64,000 bases of DNA from NCBI GenBank assembly GCA_026874595.1, contig CM049311.1:38896676-38960675 (forward strand), written 5' to 3'. This DNA is from Sipunculus nudus. Taxonomy: Eukaryota > Annelida > Sipuncula > Golfingiida > Sipunculidae. Within the stretch, counting starts at the first letter, position 1. Each line of letters opens with the position of its first letter. Below the pieces are notes generated by a model. It did not search any database. It was not told the origin of the DNA and worked only from the letters and a program-made list of their open reading frames with translations. A program made the translations under genes and the position numbers. Below, piece after piece: positions 12,901 to 23,039 of the stretch.

Positions 12901-13490
12901 TGGCGTCTCTACGGAACTTCATATTGTGTTGATTGCAAAATTTGACAACTTGATGTGTTTCCATACAGGATGTATTGTCTGTTACCAAATATTTTAGGAA
13001 CTGCTGTAGCCTTCAGTTTCAAATTTCACAGGAATATTGATCATGTGACTGCTAAATGATTTTGTCCTGCAGGTGGCTCCACCTGTGTTGACCTACTTTC
13101 TACAGGCTGTAATTGTCTTTTCTGATTTTTCCAAGATATGTCATAAAGTATAAATACTTTGGCTTTCATATCACAGTCAGCAGTTCCTAGGAGGAAGGGG
13201 AATAATTTGAGTATAAATTCAGTCAAGTCATTTTCAAGATAGCATCTCTACAGAACTTCAAATTGTGTTGATGGCAAAATTTGACAACTTGATTTGTTCC
13301 TTTACATGATGTATTGTCTGTTACCAAATATCTTAGGAACTGCTGCAGCCTTCAGTTTAAAATTTCACAGGATTAATGATCATGTGACTGCTTAATGATT
13401 TTGATCTCCAGGTGGCGCCACCTGTTTAGCTACTTTCAGCAAGCTGTAATGATGTTTTCTGCTTTTATCCAAATTATGTCATTAAGTATT
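9945..13490 (+). repeat. 338-bp tandem repeat, about 10.5 copies
   Basis: Each unit contains, in order: CTGTTACCAAATAT, GAACTGCTGCAGCCTTCAG, GATCATGTGACTGC, a GGTGGYRCCACC-type palindrome, TTGACCTACTTTCTGC, CAACAGTTCCTTAGAGGAA, TAATTTGAGTATAAATTCA, CAAGATGGCG and GACAGCTTGATGTG. The GACCTACTTTCTGC landmark recurs about every 332-345 bp from about 10041 to 13430. Divergence rises toward the right end. It has no long reading frame. Confidence 0.92.
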
Positions 13491-13669
13491 TATTTGTTAT
13501 TATCCACAAAAACAGAGTCTCCTCTAGGACCCTTGGACTGATCTTTCCAAAACCTGGCATACTTGTTCTCTCACCTATGCAGTTATGGGTAACAATGATG
13601 GAGAACCTTTCTGTGCAGTACAAACCTGGGTTTCTTTTATATAACAACCCTCAATCTCCAGAGTGGTTC

Positions 13670-14420
13670 AACATATTTAGCTGAAATTTTGCATATTCAT
13701 AGATCTTGGACTCCTCCATCTTGTATTCAAGACTGGTGGCGCCATCTGCAATTGTTTTCCCATGGCGTCCTTCGGTACATTTGCTTTGGGTGAAAATTGC
13801 TCATATCTCAGAAGTGGTTGAAGGTATTGGTCTGAAATTTGGCATGTCTATCCATCTAGGAAAGTTTTCTAGTAAACCAGACAGTTGGCACCACCTACCT
13901 TCCTGTTTTTATAGAATAACTTAATGCCTTTTTACTGAGGAATGATTTGCTGTATTGACCTGAAATTGCGCATGTCCATAGATCTTGGACTCCTCAGACT
14001 TTTACATTTTCTTTGGGTGAAAATTGCTTATATCTCAGGACTGGTTCAATGTATTGGTCTGAAATGTGTCATGTCCATCCATCTTGAAAAGTTTTCTTGT
14101 AAACCAGACAGATGGCGCCACCTACAATACTTTTTGCGGAGTGTCCAACTTTGCATTTGCCATCTGTTTGTCTTAGTGGTTGTTCAGTGTATTGGGTTGA
14201 AATTGTGCATGTCCATAGATTTTCGTCACCTCCATCTCGTAAACAAGACTGGTGGTGCCATCTGCAATCATTTTCCTGTGGGGTCCATTCATACATTTGC
14301 TTTGGGTGAAAATTGCTCATATCTCAGGAGAATTAGTCTGAAATGTGGCATGTGCAGTCATCTAGGGAAGTTTTCTCATAAACCAGATAGGTGGCGCCAC
14401 CTACCTTGTGCAATAGGACA
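13670..14420 (+). repeat. Second tandem family (about 230-290 bp units)
   Basis: Copies share CTTTGGGTGAAAATTGCTCA-like sequence (about 13784, 14011, 14299), GAAATKTGKCATGTCCAT, and a GGTGGCGCCACC/ATC palindrome followed by TGCAAT or TACAAT. Three degenerate units are visible. Open frames across them are incidental. Confidence 0.75.
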
Positions 14421-14535
14421 ATGTCTACTTGGAAAGGAATGAATGGTATTTTCACATTCATTTTTTTTTAATCACCAAATTGCCAAATTGCACAGTAATT
14501 CACAGAGTGAACATTAGACCCCTGGGTCTCTTGTT

Positions 14536-15540
14536 TAAATTGTGTTCATGGTAGCCCTAGGTCCTGTAATCTCTTCCTACGCTTCACTGTAGGAGAGCCC
14601 TAGAAGATCCTTTTAGAAAACTGGAGAATTCCACTTAATGATAAAATTATGATAGTTTGGCTAAATGTATCATATTTTATCAAATGCATTTGTAACATTT
14701 GTATTTGGGGCCATAACCATTAGGCCTGTGCTTAGGGGTCTTTGATTCAATTTGATTGTATGATTTTATCTTCTTGAAAGAAATGTCCGAGCGGCAATGC
14801 AGCTCAAAATTGATAAGTTTCTATTGAAATAAAAATAAAAATTTTTAATGTGGAGGTTTAAAATTGATGCAGGCAGTGCCTGAGAACCATTTATTTTTTT
14901 GGCCTAACAAACTACAAAGGCAGAATATGGTGCCATTTGTTGATATTGTGCGATAAAATTACACATAATAAATGCTTGATATCAGAAAGCAAGGTTCTTT
15001 AAAGACTACATTTTCAATTCAAAATTTCTAGTCTCAGTTTGATTTGCTTTCTGCAGCATTTCAGTTACAATTTTCAAATAAGGATATGTTTTTGATTAGC
15101 TATAAAATGGCATTTTTGAGACTGAATTTGAATCTGGCAGGAAAGATTATCCTTGAAAACCAACTAAAAGTCAGGGAATAGTCAGGAAAAAAACAGGGAA
15201 TTTTTTCAGAGTTTGCTTCTGGCAACCTGCCTACCTGTATTTAATGTAATAGGTATCCAACAAAGCATTTATTTGTACTTATTAGTATACGTTATATGCA
15301 GGCAGATAGGTCAATGCTTAGTTTACTGCTCTGCTGAAAATGTTTCATTTATATTTGATAGTATCAGTTATGATAATATTAGTTTTAATATCAGTTTCTG
15401 TTGTAATCTTTGGAATATGTGCTTTGGGTAAGTTGATTTATAAATATGATAAAAATAGAGTTAGAAATGAAGATTAAAAAATAAAAAGCAATTTAGAAGA
15501 AAAAAAATTTAAATATAATTAAAAAATGGTTATAACCCGT
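14536..15540. other. AT-rich intronic sequence, no feature
   Basis: Nothing supportable was found on either strand. Confidence 0.6.
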
Positions 15541-15944
15541 TTCAGTAATGTAGGACTCGAGTCCCCTTTTTTAGGAACTTGGAATCAGACTTTGACTTGA
15601 GCGTCGTGGACTCAGACTTGTACTAGGACTCTGAGGTAAGGACTCGAAAAGTTAGCTGAGTCTTAGTAAAATCTAGAGTCCAATGGAAAAAAAAATCTGT
15701 CACTTATTATAAAGACTCAATAATGTATGTATGGGAACTACTAATAGAATATTACAAATTAATAACACTATAGATACAAAGCTTTGCTCAGAATCAGGAG
15801 CTATAAATGTAACTAACCATTATAGTATAAATTCATATGTTAACTAACTTTAAAAAGTACATGATATTCTGAAATTTCCATTTAAATTTGCTTTTAAAGG
15901 ATATTTGTATTGGACTTTATCTCAGGTTCCAAATGACTTAAACC

Positions 15945-16398
15945 TCAAGGGCTCAGACTTGGACTCAAGTGGCCTGGACTCAGACTTGGACTCAAGTGGC
16001 CTGGACTCAGACTTGGATTCAAGTGGCCTGGACTCAGGCTTGGACTCAAGTGGCCTGGACTCAGGCTTGGACTCAAGTGGCCTGGACTCAGACTTGGACT
16101 TAAGTGGCCTGGACTCAGACTTGGACTTAAGTGGCCTGGACTCAGGCTTGGACTTAAGTGGCCAGGACTCAGACTTGGACTCAAGAGGCCTGGACTCAGA
16201 CTTGGACTTAAGTGGCCTGGACTCAGACTTGGACTTAAGTGGCCTGGACTCAGACTTGGACTTAAGTGGCCAGGACTCAGACTTGGACTCAAGAGGCCTG
16301 GACTCAGACTTGGACTTAAGTGGCCTGGACTCAGACTTGGACTTAAGTGGCCTGGACTCAGGCTTGGACTTAAGTGGCCTGGACTCAGGCTTGCATGC
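15945..16398 (+). repeat. 27-bp minisatellite, about 16-17 copies, open on both strands
   Basis: The unit is GACTCAGACTTGGACTCAAG followed by TGGCCTG. Because 27 is a multiple of three and the unit lacks stops, the plus strand reads LDSDLDSSG repeats (frame 15905-16447) and the minus strand reads SPSLSPGHL repeats (15945-16292). Substitutions are few and ordered: SSG copies come first, LSG copies later, with a QDSDLDSRG variant occurring twice. Diverged relatives of the GACTCAGACTTG core lie at about 15550-15670 and 22900-23040. There is no splice or promoter support, so I treat it as a repeat rather than a gene. Confidence 0.9.
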
Positions 16399-16929
16399 GG
16401 ACTCAGATGATGTGGACTCGACTACTGCTCTGACCTATTTGTTATAAATAGCTGGGCAAGTGTTCTGTAAAAAAAGTCTTAAGTTTTTTAGATCCGCTGA
16501 CTTTTTGTCATGCTCAGCTTTATAAACAACAATCTTCCTTGATTCTTTGAAACTATTTATTCCATCTAATTTATTAGCACCAGCCACATTCATTAAATTT
16601 ATCTATTGGATGTATCATGGTGATCAGTCTGTGCTGAAACTTATTTTCTCCTTGATTACTGGTAAACCTGCAGGGCCTGAAATTGGCTCATCCTACAAAC
16701 TCATCAGTGCAGTGTCCTGACCCATGGGTCACTTACTTTAATTTGTTTGGAGTCAGGGCAGAACATAGTCTCATTGTTTTAGGAATCATGGAACTTCCAG
16801 AGTCTAGACTTTGCCAAGCTGAGGGGACTCTATTCCCAAATAACAAGGTGCTTGGGATAAATATTTATGATATGGTAACTGTGCCTGAATACATAAGAGG
16901 TTTATAATGGTGGGTAAATGTGTCTCCCA

Positions 16930-17575
16930 CAGCTAGCTGTTTGGCCTTGTACATTTCAGCCTCACAGATGTTTTAGCCTTTGTACATTTCAGCCTCACAG
17001 ATGGTTTCGCCTTGAAAATATCAGCCCGAAGGGATGTTTTGGCCTTGTTAATTTCAAGCAAACCCCTAAAAATGTTTATCCATGTTAAATTCAGCCACCC
17101 ATAGATATGTTATATCTCATATATTTCAGCCCCTCATGTTTTAGCCTTGTGCATTTCAGCCATAGACATGTTTGGCTTTGTACATTTGAGCCCCCACCCC
17201 CTCTCCTCCAAGATGATTTGGCCTTGAATAATTGCAGCCCCTAAGGAGGTTTTGGTCTTGTACATTTCAGACCCAGAGATGTTTTGCCCTGGTCCATTTC
17301 AGTCTCTTCCAGAGATGTCAGTGGCAGTTCAAGAGGGTGTTCCAGGGAGTCCAGAGACCCCCCCCCCCCCCCACCTTTTGAGATAAAACAAGCTTTTTTT
17401 AGGGTTTCAAGCCAAATTTAGCGACCTGGACCCCTCCATTCTAGACCAGAGGACCTTATTTTAGGTATTCTTTTAGTCTTCCTGGGTTGGACCCTCCCCG
17501 CCTTTCCGAAATCCTGGATCTGCCCCTGGATGTTTTGTCCTTGCATATTTCAGCCTCAGAGACATATTTTGTTTT
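16930..17575 (+). repeat. Diverged tandem array (about 36 bp unit)
   Basis: The loose repeating theme is TTGGCCTTGTACATTTCAGC, CTCACAGATGTT, with considerable drift and length change. It is interrupted by the 210-bp insertion at 17319-17528. Confidence 0.8.
17319..17528. mobile_element. 210-bp MITE-like insertion with GATGT duplication
   Basis: The left end CAGTGGCAGTTCAAGAGG and the reverse complement of the right end, CAGGGGCAGATCCAGG, match over the first nine bases with one difference. The flanks carry a direct GATGT (17314-17318 and 17529-17533). Removing the insert plus one GATGT restores the CAGAGATGTTTTG phrase of the surrounding array. A long C run (about 17360-17375) and a CCCTCC-rich tail are inside. 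Confidence 0.6.
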
Positions 17576-17579
17576 GTAT

Positions 17580-19200
17580 TTTTCCAAGCTGTGAAAACTG
17601 AAAAGCATCAGATAAGTTTATTTCTTATGAAATGATTCGAAGGATTTTCCTCTCCCACATGAGAGTGTCCGTCAGGATGTCAGAGTAGGAAAACTTGTCA
17701 CATCTGAAACCCAGATGTCAGTGACTGCATGTAAAATAAAATGGGTTTACTGCTGGTATAGGGAATTTGACAGACTATAGGGGAAACTTATATGCCTTTC
17801 TTGTAGAATACTGTAGCCATGAATATGGATGGATTGTGTTAACTTATAAGTGTGGAGGAAGTTTCAGGATTACCTTGTGGAGGACTCTGATCGTAGTGTT
17901 AGGATCACACAAATTGTATACCTAGGATTACTTTTAGATTATCAAGAACCCTTGGAATATTTGTCATGTTGTGACATTGCTCTTGTCCGAAATGTTGTAC
18001 GTTCTTCTAACAGATATTTGTTTGGCTTTATAACATAAAGTCAATCCAGGTGTCCCAGACTGAATAGCTTGGGCTATACAGAATGATCCTGTCTAAAAGC
18101 TGAACAAACCCACCATGGACGTTTGTTTAAATATATGGCATTAAAGGAGTTTTAGACTGAATGGCGCTTGCTAAAATGCTGTTATTCAAAATGTTGTACG
18201 ATCCTCTTAGTAAATTTATACCAGGACCAGACAACCAAGGTTCATGCTTATAAAATCCAACCTTGTGCTAGCTGCTGGTAGTAAAACTATACCTGGGTTC
18301 ACTCAGTTAATCAGAATATTACACAGGGGTTTGATTGAGTCCGCCGTATTCATACATCAATAAACCTGTCTGATCCCAGAGTATATACTCATCAAAGGGA
18401 GACAAAGCCCGTGGGGATGGCTTTAAATTTTTAGCTCAGCTGACTCTGGCCTCAAGCAGTTCATCAATGGGCCAGCCGGCTGGGCAGAAACAGGCCACTT
18501 CATAACTGCTGCAGCCACAGACACAGCCACTGAGGACCACTTGTAATTTTTTGTGTGCATAATTTCTCTCCGGACTGCATTTGGTCCCCTGTGCATTGAA
18601 TATGCAGACATCATTCAAGGCTTTTTTGACAAACCTTTATTGATTTGAAACTAATTTTAATCAGATTGATATAGACCATTAAAAATCCAGTCCACCAGCA
18701 TTAAGTTCAGTTCAGATCCAGGAGATCAGGGACTTACCCAGGTCGGTCTGTCCATCTTTACTATTTGTTTATGTACCAGATATCTCAGAGTATTATATAT
18801 TAAATTATATTTTTTTTTATGCCATATCTAAGGAAATTAATTATAATATACATGCTAGACTCAAAACTGATTAGAAAAAAATGAGCTAGTTACCCTGATA
18901 TCTGGTCGAAAAAGTTGGTTCTATTTTAAATATTAACACTCTTGAGGGAGAATTCATTATATTTTTAGATGATTCTAAAGTTTGTAAAAAAACTATAAAT
19001 GTGGCCTTAGTGAATAAAAAAATGCTGCTGCATTGAAACAAAGAAATTGTTTTTAACGCTTATTTTATAAATAAAAATAAAAAATGGCCTAGTGGATATA
19101 AAATTTGCATGAAGATACAGTAATGAGTTCTATCAGGCAGCCATAACCTATGTTGTATTGATTAGACAGGATTGGTTCTTTTTAATATTAGTGAATCTGT
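17580..19200. other. Intronic sequence, no feature
   Basis: No exon or element boundary could be supported. A slightly GC-richer patch at about 18400-18600 has open frames on the minus strand but no splice-site pair. Confidence 0.55.
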
Positions 19201-19204
19201 GAGC

Positions 19205-20170
19205 TTATGCGATGGTGTGACATCGTACGTTGCCTGTCCTGCATACTATCTCAAAAACAGCAGGATCTACTATCACTAAATTTATGCAAAAAATCAATCA
19301 TCCAAAAAACTTTCAGAATTTGCCTAATTTTTTGCTATCTGCATTTATGTAGATTTTACAGGGATAAAGCAAATTCTATTGTAAGATTGTGCTTTTTGGT
19401 GGTGCCACCTGCATGAACTTACATTTTACAGGGAAAAAGCTTGAAAACCTAAGAAAATCTTCTTCTCCCATACTGTTCAGCCAAAATCTCAGGAACAATC
19501 TCTCTCAAGTTTGTTCGAATAGTTCCAGCTGGGTGATTTTTGGCCGAGTTACAGGAATCTGAACTTAATCATTTGGTCAAAAAAGCATACTGAAATTACA
19601 ATATCAAAAACAGTTAGAGCTATTATCACCATATCGTATGCAAATGTTGGTCCCATGATTCATATTTGAAATTCAGGTATTGGTGGCACCACATGCATCA
19701 ACCTTTTTTAGGGGAGTCATCTGTCGTAAGTACATTAAGTCATAATTCTCAGGAACAGCAGGAGCAAGCATCCAAAAGTTTTTGCAAAAATCAGTCAAAT
19801 ATCAAATGTTGTGACTTGGGATTTGATGTTTTTTGTGGTGCCCCCTGTATCTACTTACATTTTACAGGGAAAAAGCTTGAAACCTTTTGAAAATCTTCTT
19901 CTCTTAATCATTCAACCAGTTTTTTCAGTATTTCACTGAAATGATGCCAGAGATGAGCTCCGTTAGGTTTGTCTAAATGGTTTGGGATTGATGAATTTTG
20001 GCTGAGTTACAGGAATTTGAGCTTATTCATGTGGCAAAGTAAGCATACTAACATAATCTCAGAAATGACAGGAGCTAGCATGACCAAGTTTGGTGCAATT
20101 GTTGGTCACATGACTCTTATTTGATATTGAGATTTTTTTGGGGGCCATCTACATGAGCTCTTTGATATAA
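19205..20170 (+). repeat. Two-copy tandem segment, about 450-bp unit
   Basis: TTACATTTTACAGGGAAAAAG (after a GGTGGTGCCACCTG or TGTGGTGCCCCCTG palindrome) occurs near 19400 and 19850. It is followed each time by AATCTTCTTCTC and a CAGCC/CAACC stretch. A third partial copy begins near 19681 with GGTGGCACCAC. The left flank resembles the 5' part of the Helentron-like elements, but the ends are unclear. Confidence 0.65.
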
Positions 20171-20579
20171 GCAGAGCTGTATATGCAACATATATAATTG
20201 GTTGTCATATCCAGCTTAATATATGAAGAAAATATATCTGTATGGTGAATTTACTTTCAATAGGCATCTATTACTATTCTAAAAATTTTGATAAAAAAAA
20301 TCTTATGAATATGCAGCTTGAAAAAAAGCATTTTAGCCAAAGTCATTCAGTATGTATAAACAGATTTGGCAATATGTCAAGATTTTTTCTGTATCTATGA
20401 AAAAAGCTTTGGCAGACTGCCAGCTGTAACAGGTCACGAATTCACCCAGTGCAGCCAGGTACAAGTCAAGAGTTCACTCAGTGCAGTAGCTGCAGCTAAC
20501 AATTAGCTCAGCTTGACTTGGGGCAACTGCCTACCTAAGCTGAGCTTGGTCAGCTGAGTTGACCTAACTCAAGATAAGT

Positions 20580-20960
20580 TTGATGTATCTGAATTTTTGG
20601 CCTGTCCATACATCTTTGATGGCTTTATGGCACACAATACTGATGGCGCCATCTACAATAATATTTGCAGAGTGTATGTCCCTGCTTATATCTCAGGAGT
20701 GATTTGACATATCAGCCTGAAATTATGTATTACCATACATCTCGGATAGTTTGTTGTATACAATACCTGTGGCACCACCTACAATTGTTTTTTGGTTTCA
20801 TGCATCAGATCATATAGCTCAAAAGTGGATTGAATTATCTGCCTGAAATTTTGCATGTCCATACATCTTCTATGGCTTTCTCTTACACATGACTGGTGGT
20901 GCCACCTACAATCATTTTGTGTTGTGTACATCCATGCCAGTATTTCAGGGGTGAAGTTAG
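20580..20960 (+). repeat. Three diverged tandem units, about 127 bp
   Basis: GATGGCGCCATCTACAAT (about 20642), TGTGGCACCACCTACAAT (about 20769) and TGGTGGTGCCACCTACAAT (about 20896) are evenly spaced. Each is preceded by a CCATACATCT phrase. Confidence 0.7.
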
Positions 20961-20989
20961 TGTGATTGGTGCTTATACTCTGGCTCAAA

Positions 20990-21960
20990 ATGTTTAGTAC
21001 TTGCATTGTACATATACTTGGTACACTTGTACTTAAAAAGTAATGGTCAAGCATGAAATCATTATACCTTATTTATATCCCATTGCACCGGTTTGCATTA
21101 GGCCTGTAGGCCTTGTCAATTCAAGATTTGGATTGAATCCCAGTTGGCAATTGGTCCAGATAAGAAAATGGGCTTTGACACATTCATTTAGAGCAGCAAA
21201 TTAGAGATAAACTTTTTACAGTATTTATAATAAATTATTCACATTTCATTGTTGCTATGATATGTGGATTAAAAATAGAGTAATATATAACAAATAAAAT
21301 GGAAGGAACCATAAAAATTAGGTGTACAAAACACCAATTAGATGGCATGTTGGAAGCCATTTTATTTGTATAGGAGATTTTTAGTTTGGATGTGGAAATG
21401 AGGTGGTAAATATTGGATAAGATTATTCAATTAGCGGAGGGTACAGGTGTCTGAGAATAATGATTCACCTTACATTGTCAGATAGACAGGTGGTTGTGTC
21501 TTGATATCTGATTAAACTGATCCTAAATTTAGTGCACCTGTGTTGATGTGACTTGATGATGATTAAGGATCCATGACAGACTAGAGGGGTGGGGGGGGGG
21601 ACTGCCTATTAATATGTTAAATCATTCAAGTTTTGTTTCCTCCCAAAGCGAGGAACAAATGCAAAAAGCATATTCAGACCTAAATTTATGTTTGTGAAGA
21701 AGTATGCAGTTTGTGGCTCAGGGATGTCATAGTTAACTAAGTGCAGTATGAATCCTCAAACTTCAGAATGTTCATGAGCTTCAAACCAATACAGTTGAGG
21801 GTAATAGTTTTGGCTCATCTGTTAGCATCAAAAGGAAAAAATAGAAGGAAAATGAAAGAAAATGAAAAATAGCCTTCAGTATGGGGACATAAACCCTGTG
21901 CAGAAAAGGGTTCGCAAAGAAAATATGTCATGATGGTTTCTTTAAATTTAAGATGTTTAC
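20990..21960. other. AT-rich intronic sequence, no feature
   Basis: A G run lies at about 21587-21600. Nothing else could be supported. Confidence 0.55.
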
Positions 21961-21984
21961 CAGTATTGTTCCAAGGCTTCTTTT

Positions 21985-22815
21985 TGATCAGCTGACTGTA
22001 AGTCATCGGAGCTATAGTGATCACTCTTTGTCCGTCATCTGTCTGACTATCTGGCCGTCCGGCCTCCTTTCCTTTAACAGGGCACAAATCGTTACCACTG
22101 TACCTGGAATCTTCTTACTTGACATCAAGAGAGGTCCAGATAAAATCTCCTTGAAAACCTGAAATTAGGTCTCTGGTACCCACATCCTTTGAGCTGTGGG
22201 GCTATGAAATACCCCCCCCCCCCCCAGAATAATGGAAAATTTGATACAAAAACTCAAGTAACTGAACAACTATTGTATTGATCATCATAATTTTTTGCAT
22301 GCTTATTGATCATGGGATGTTTATCACTTCCTGCAGACTGGTGGTGAAACCGGTATTTTTTCCAATTTTTATTAATTTTTTTCTTTATTTTCAGACCTGC
22401 AATGAAACTGTCATCTGTTAACAGGGCACAAATCTTAACCGCTGGACCTGGAATCTTCTCAATTCAAATTAAGGAAGGTCCATGAATAATCTTCTTGGAA
22501 ACCAGAAATTAGGTCTCTGTTACCAATATTCTTTTAGCTATGGGGCTGTGAAGTACCTCCCAAGAATAATAAAAATTTTGATGCAAAAAGTTCAAGTATC
22601 TGAATAACTACTGCATCGATCACCATGATTATGTGCATGAACATTGATCATGGGGTGTTCTATCACCTCCTGCAGACTGGTGGTGCCACCTGTATTTTTT
22701 CCATTTTTTTATTGATTTTTTTGGTTGTTTTTTGTTTTTTTAGACCTGCAATGAAACTGTCAACTGTTAACATGGCACAATTCCTAACCACTGGACCTGG
22801 AATTTTCTAACTAAT
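21985..22815 (+). repeat. Helentron-family 5' end with about 347-bp tandem units
   Basis: The sequence GATCAGCTGACTGTAAGTCA, GGAGCTATAG and GTCCGTC repeats closely match the 5' end of the element at 30641. It is followed by units starting AACAGGGCACAAATC (about 22076), AACAGGGCACAAATC (about 22421) and AACATGGCACAATTC (about 22769). A C run lies at 22211-22226. The palindrome GGTGGTGCCACC is at about 22680. No right end was recognised. Confidence 0.65.
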
Positions 22816-22894
22816 TTTCTAAATCTGTGTACCATACTCAGTATTTGCATTGGAAGTTAAATGTAATTCAGTATTTTAAGTAGAAACCTTTTGT

Positions 22895-23035
22895 AAACCT
22901 TTTGGACTCAGACTTAGACTCAAATTTCAAAAGGGTCAGACTTAAAGAAGGCTGACTTGGAGTCTACGCTCAAGCATTCAGACTTGGACTCGGGTGGCTT
23001 TGACTGGGACTTGCACTGGGACTCAGGTTGTGGTT
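22895..23035 (+). repeat. Diverged GACTCAGACTTG repeats
   Basis: Several degenerate copies of the 12-bp half of the 27-bp minisatellite occur here (GGACTCAGACTTAGACTC, CAGACTTGGACTCGGGTGG, GGGACTCAGG). They suggest a second, decayed locus of the same family. Confidence 0.6.
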
Positions 23036-23039
23036 GACA

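Larger units (their letters stand above)
9847..14535 (+). mobile_element. Helentron-like element carrying a large internal satellite
   Basis: Subterminal inverted repeats are perfect over 14 bp: GTTCACTCTGTGAA at 9853-9866 and TTCACAGAGTGAAC at 14499-14512. The right end has a 6-bp hairpin, AGACCCCTGGGTCT (14516-14529), followed directly by CTTGTTT. The left end is T-rich (TTTTTAG), followed by several CCGTCCACTGT repeats. Between the ends lie two tandem families, annotated separately. The layout of subterminal inverted repeats, central tandem repeats and a 3' hairpin is that described for Helentron-associated (HINE/DINE-like) elements. No Rep/helicase coding is present, so it is non-autonomous. 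Confidence 0.6.

Noticed and set aside
9945-13490. Possible gene-family tandem array
   Set aside because: The 338-bp unit contains frequent stops in all frames and is framed by Helentron-like ends, so it is a transposon-borne satellite.
15905-16447. 180-codon Asp/Ser/Leu-rich frame as a protein gene
   Set aside because: It is entirely a 27-bp minisatellite, open on both strands, without splice sites, promoter or non-repetitive flanking coding sequence.
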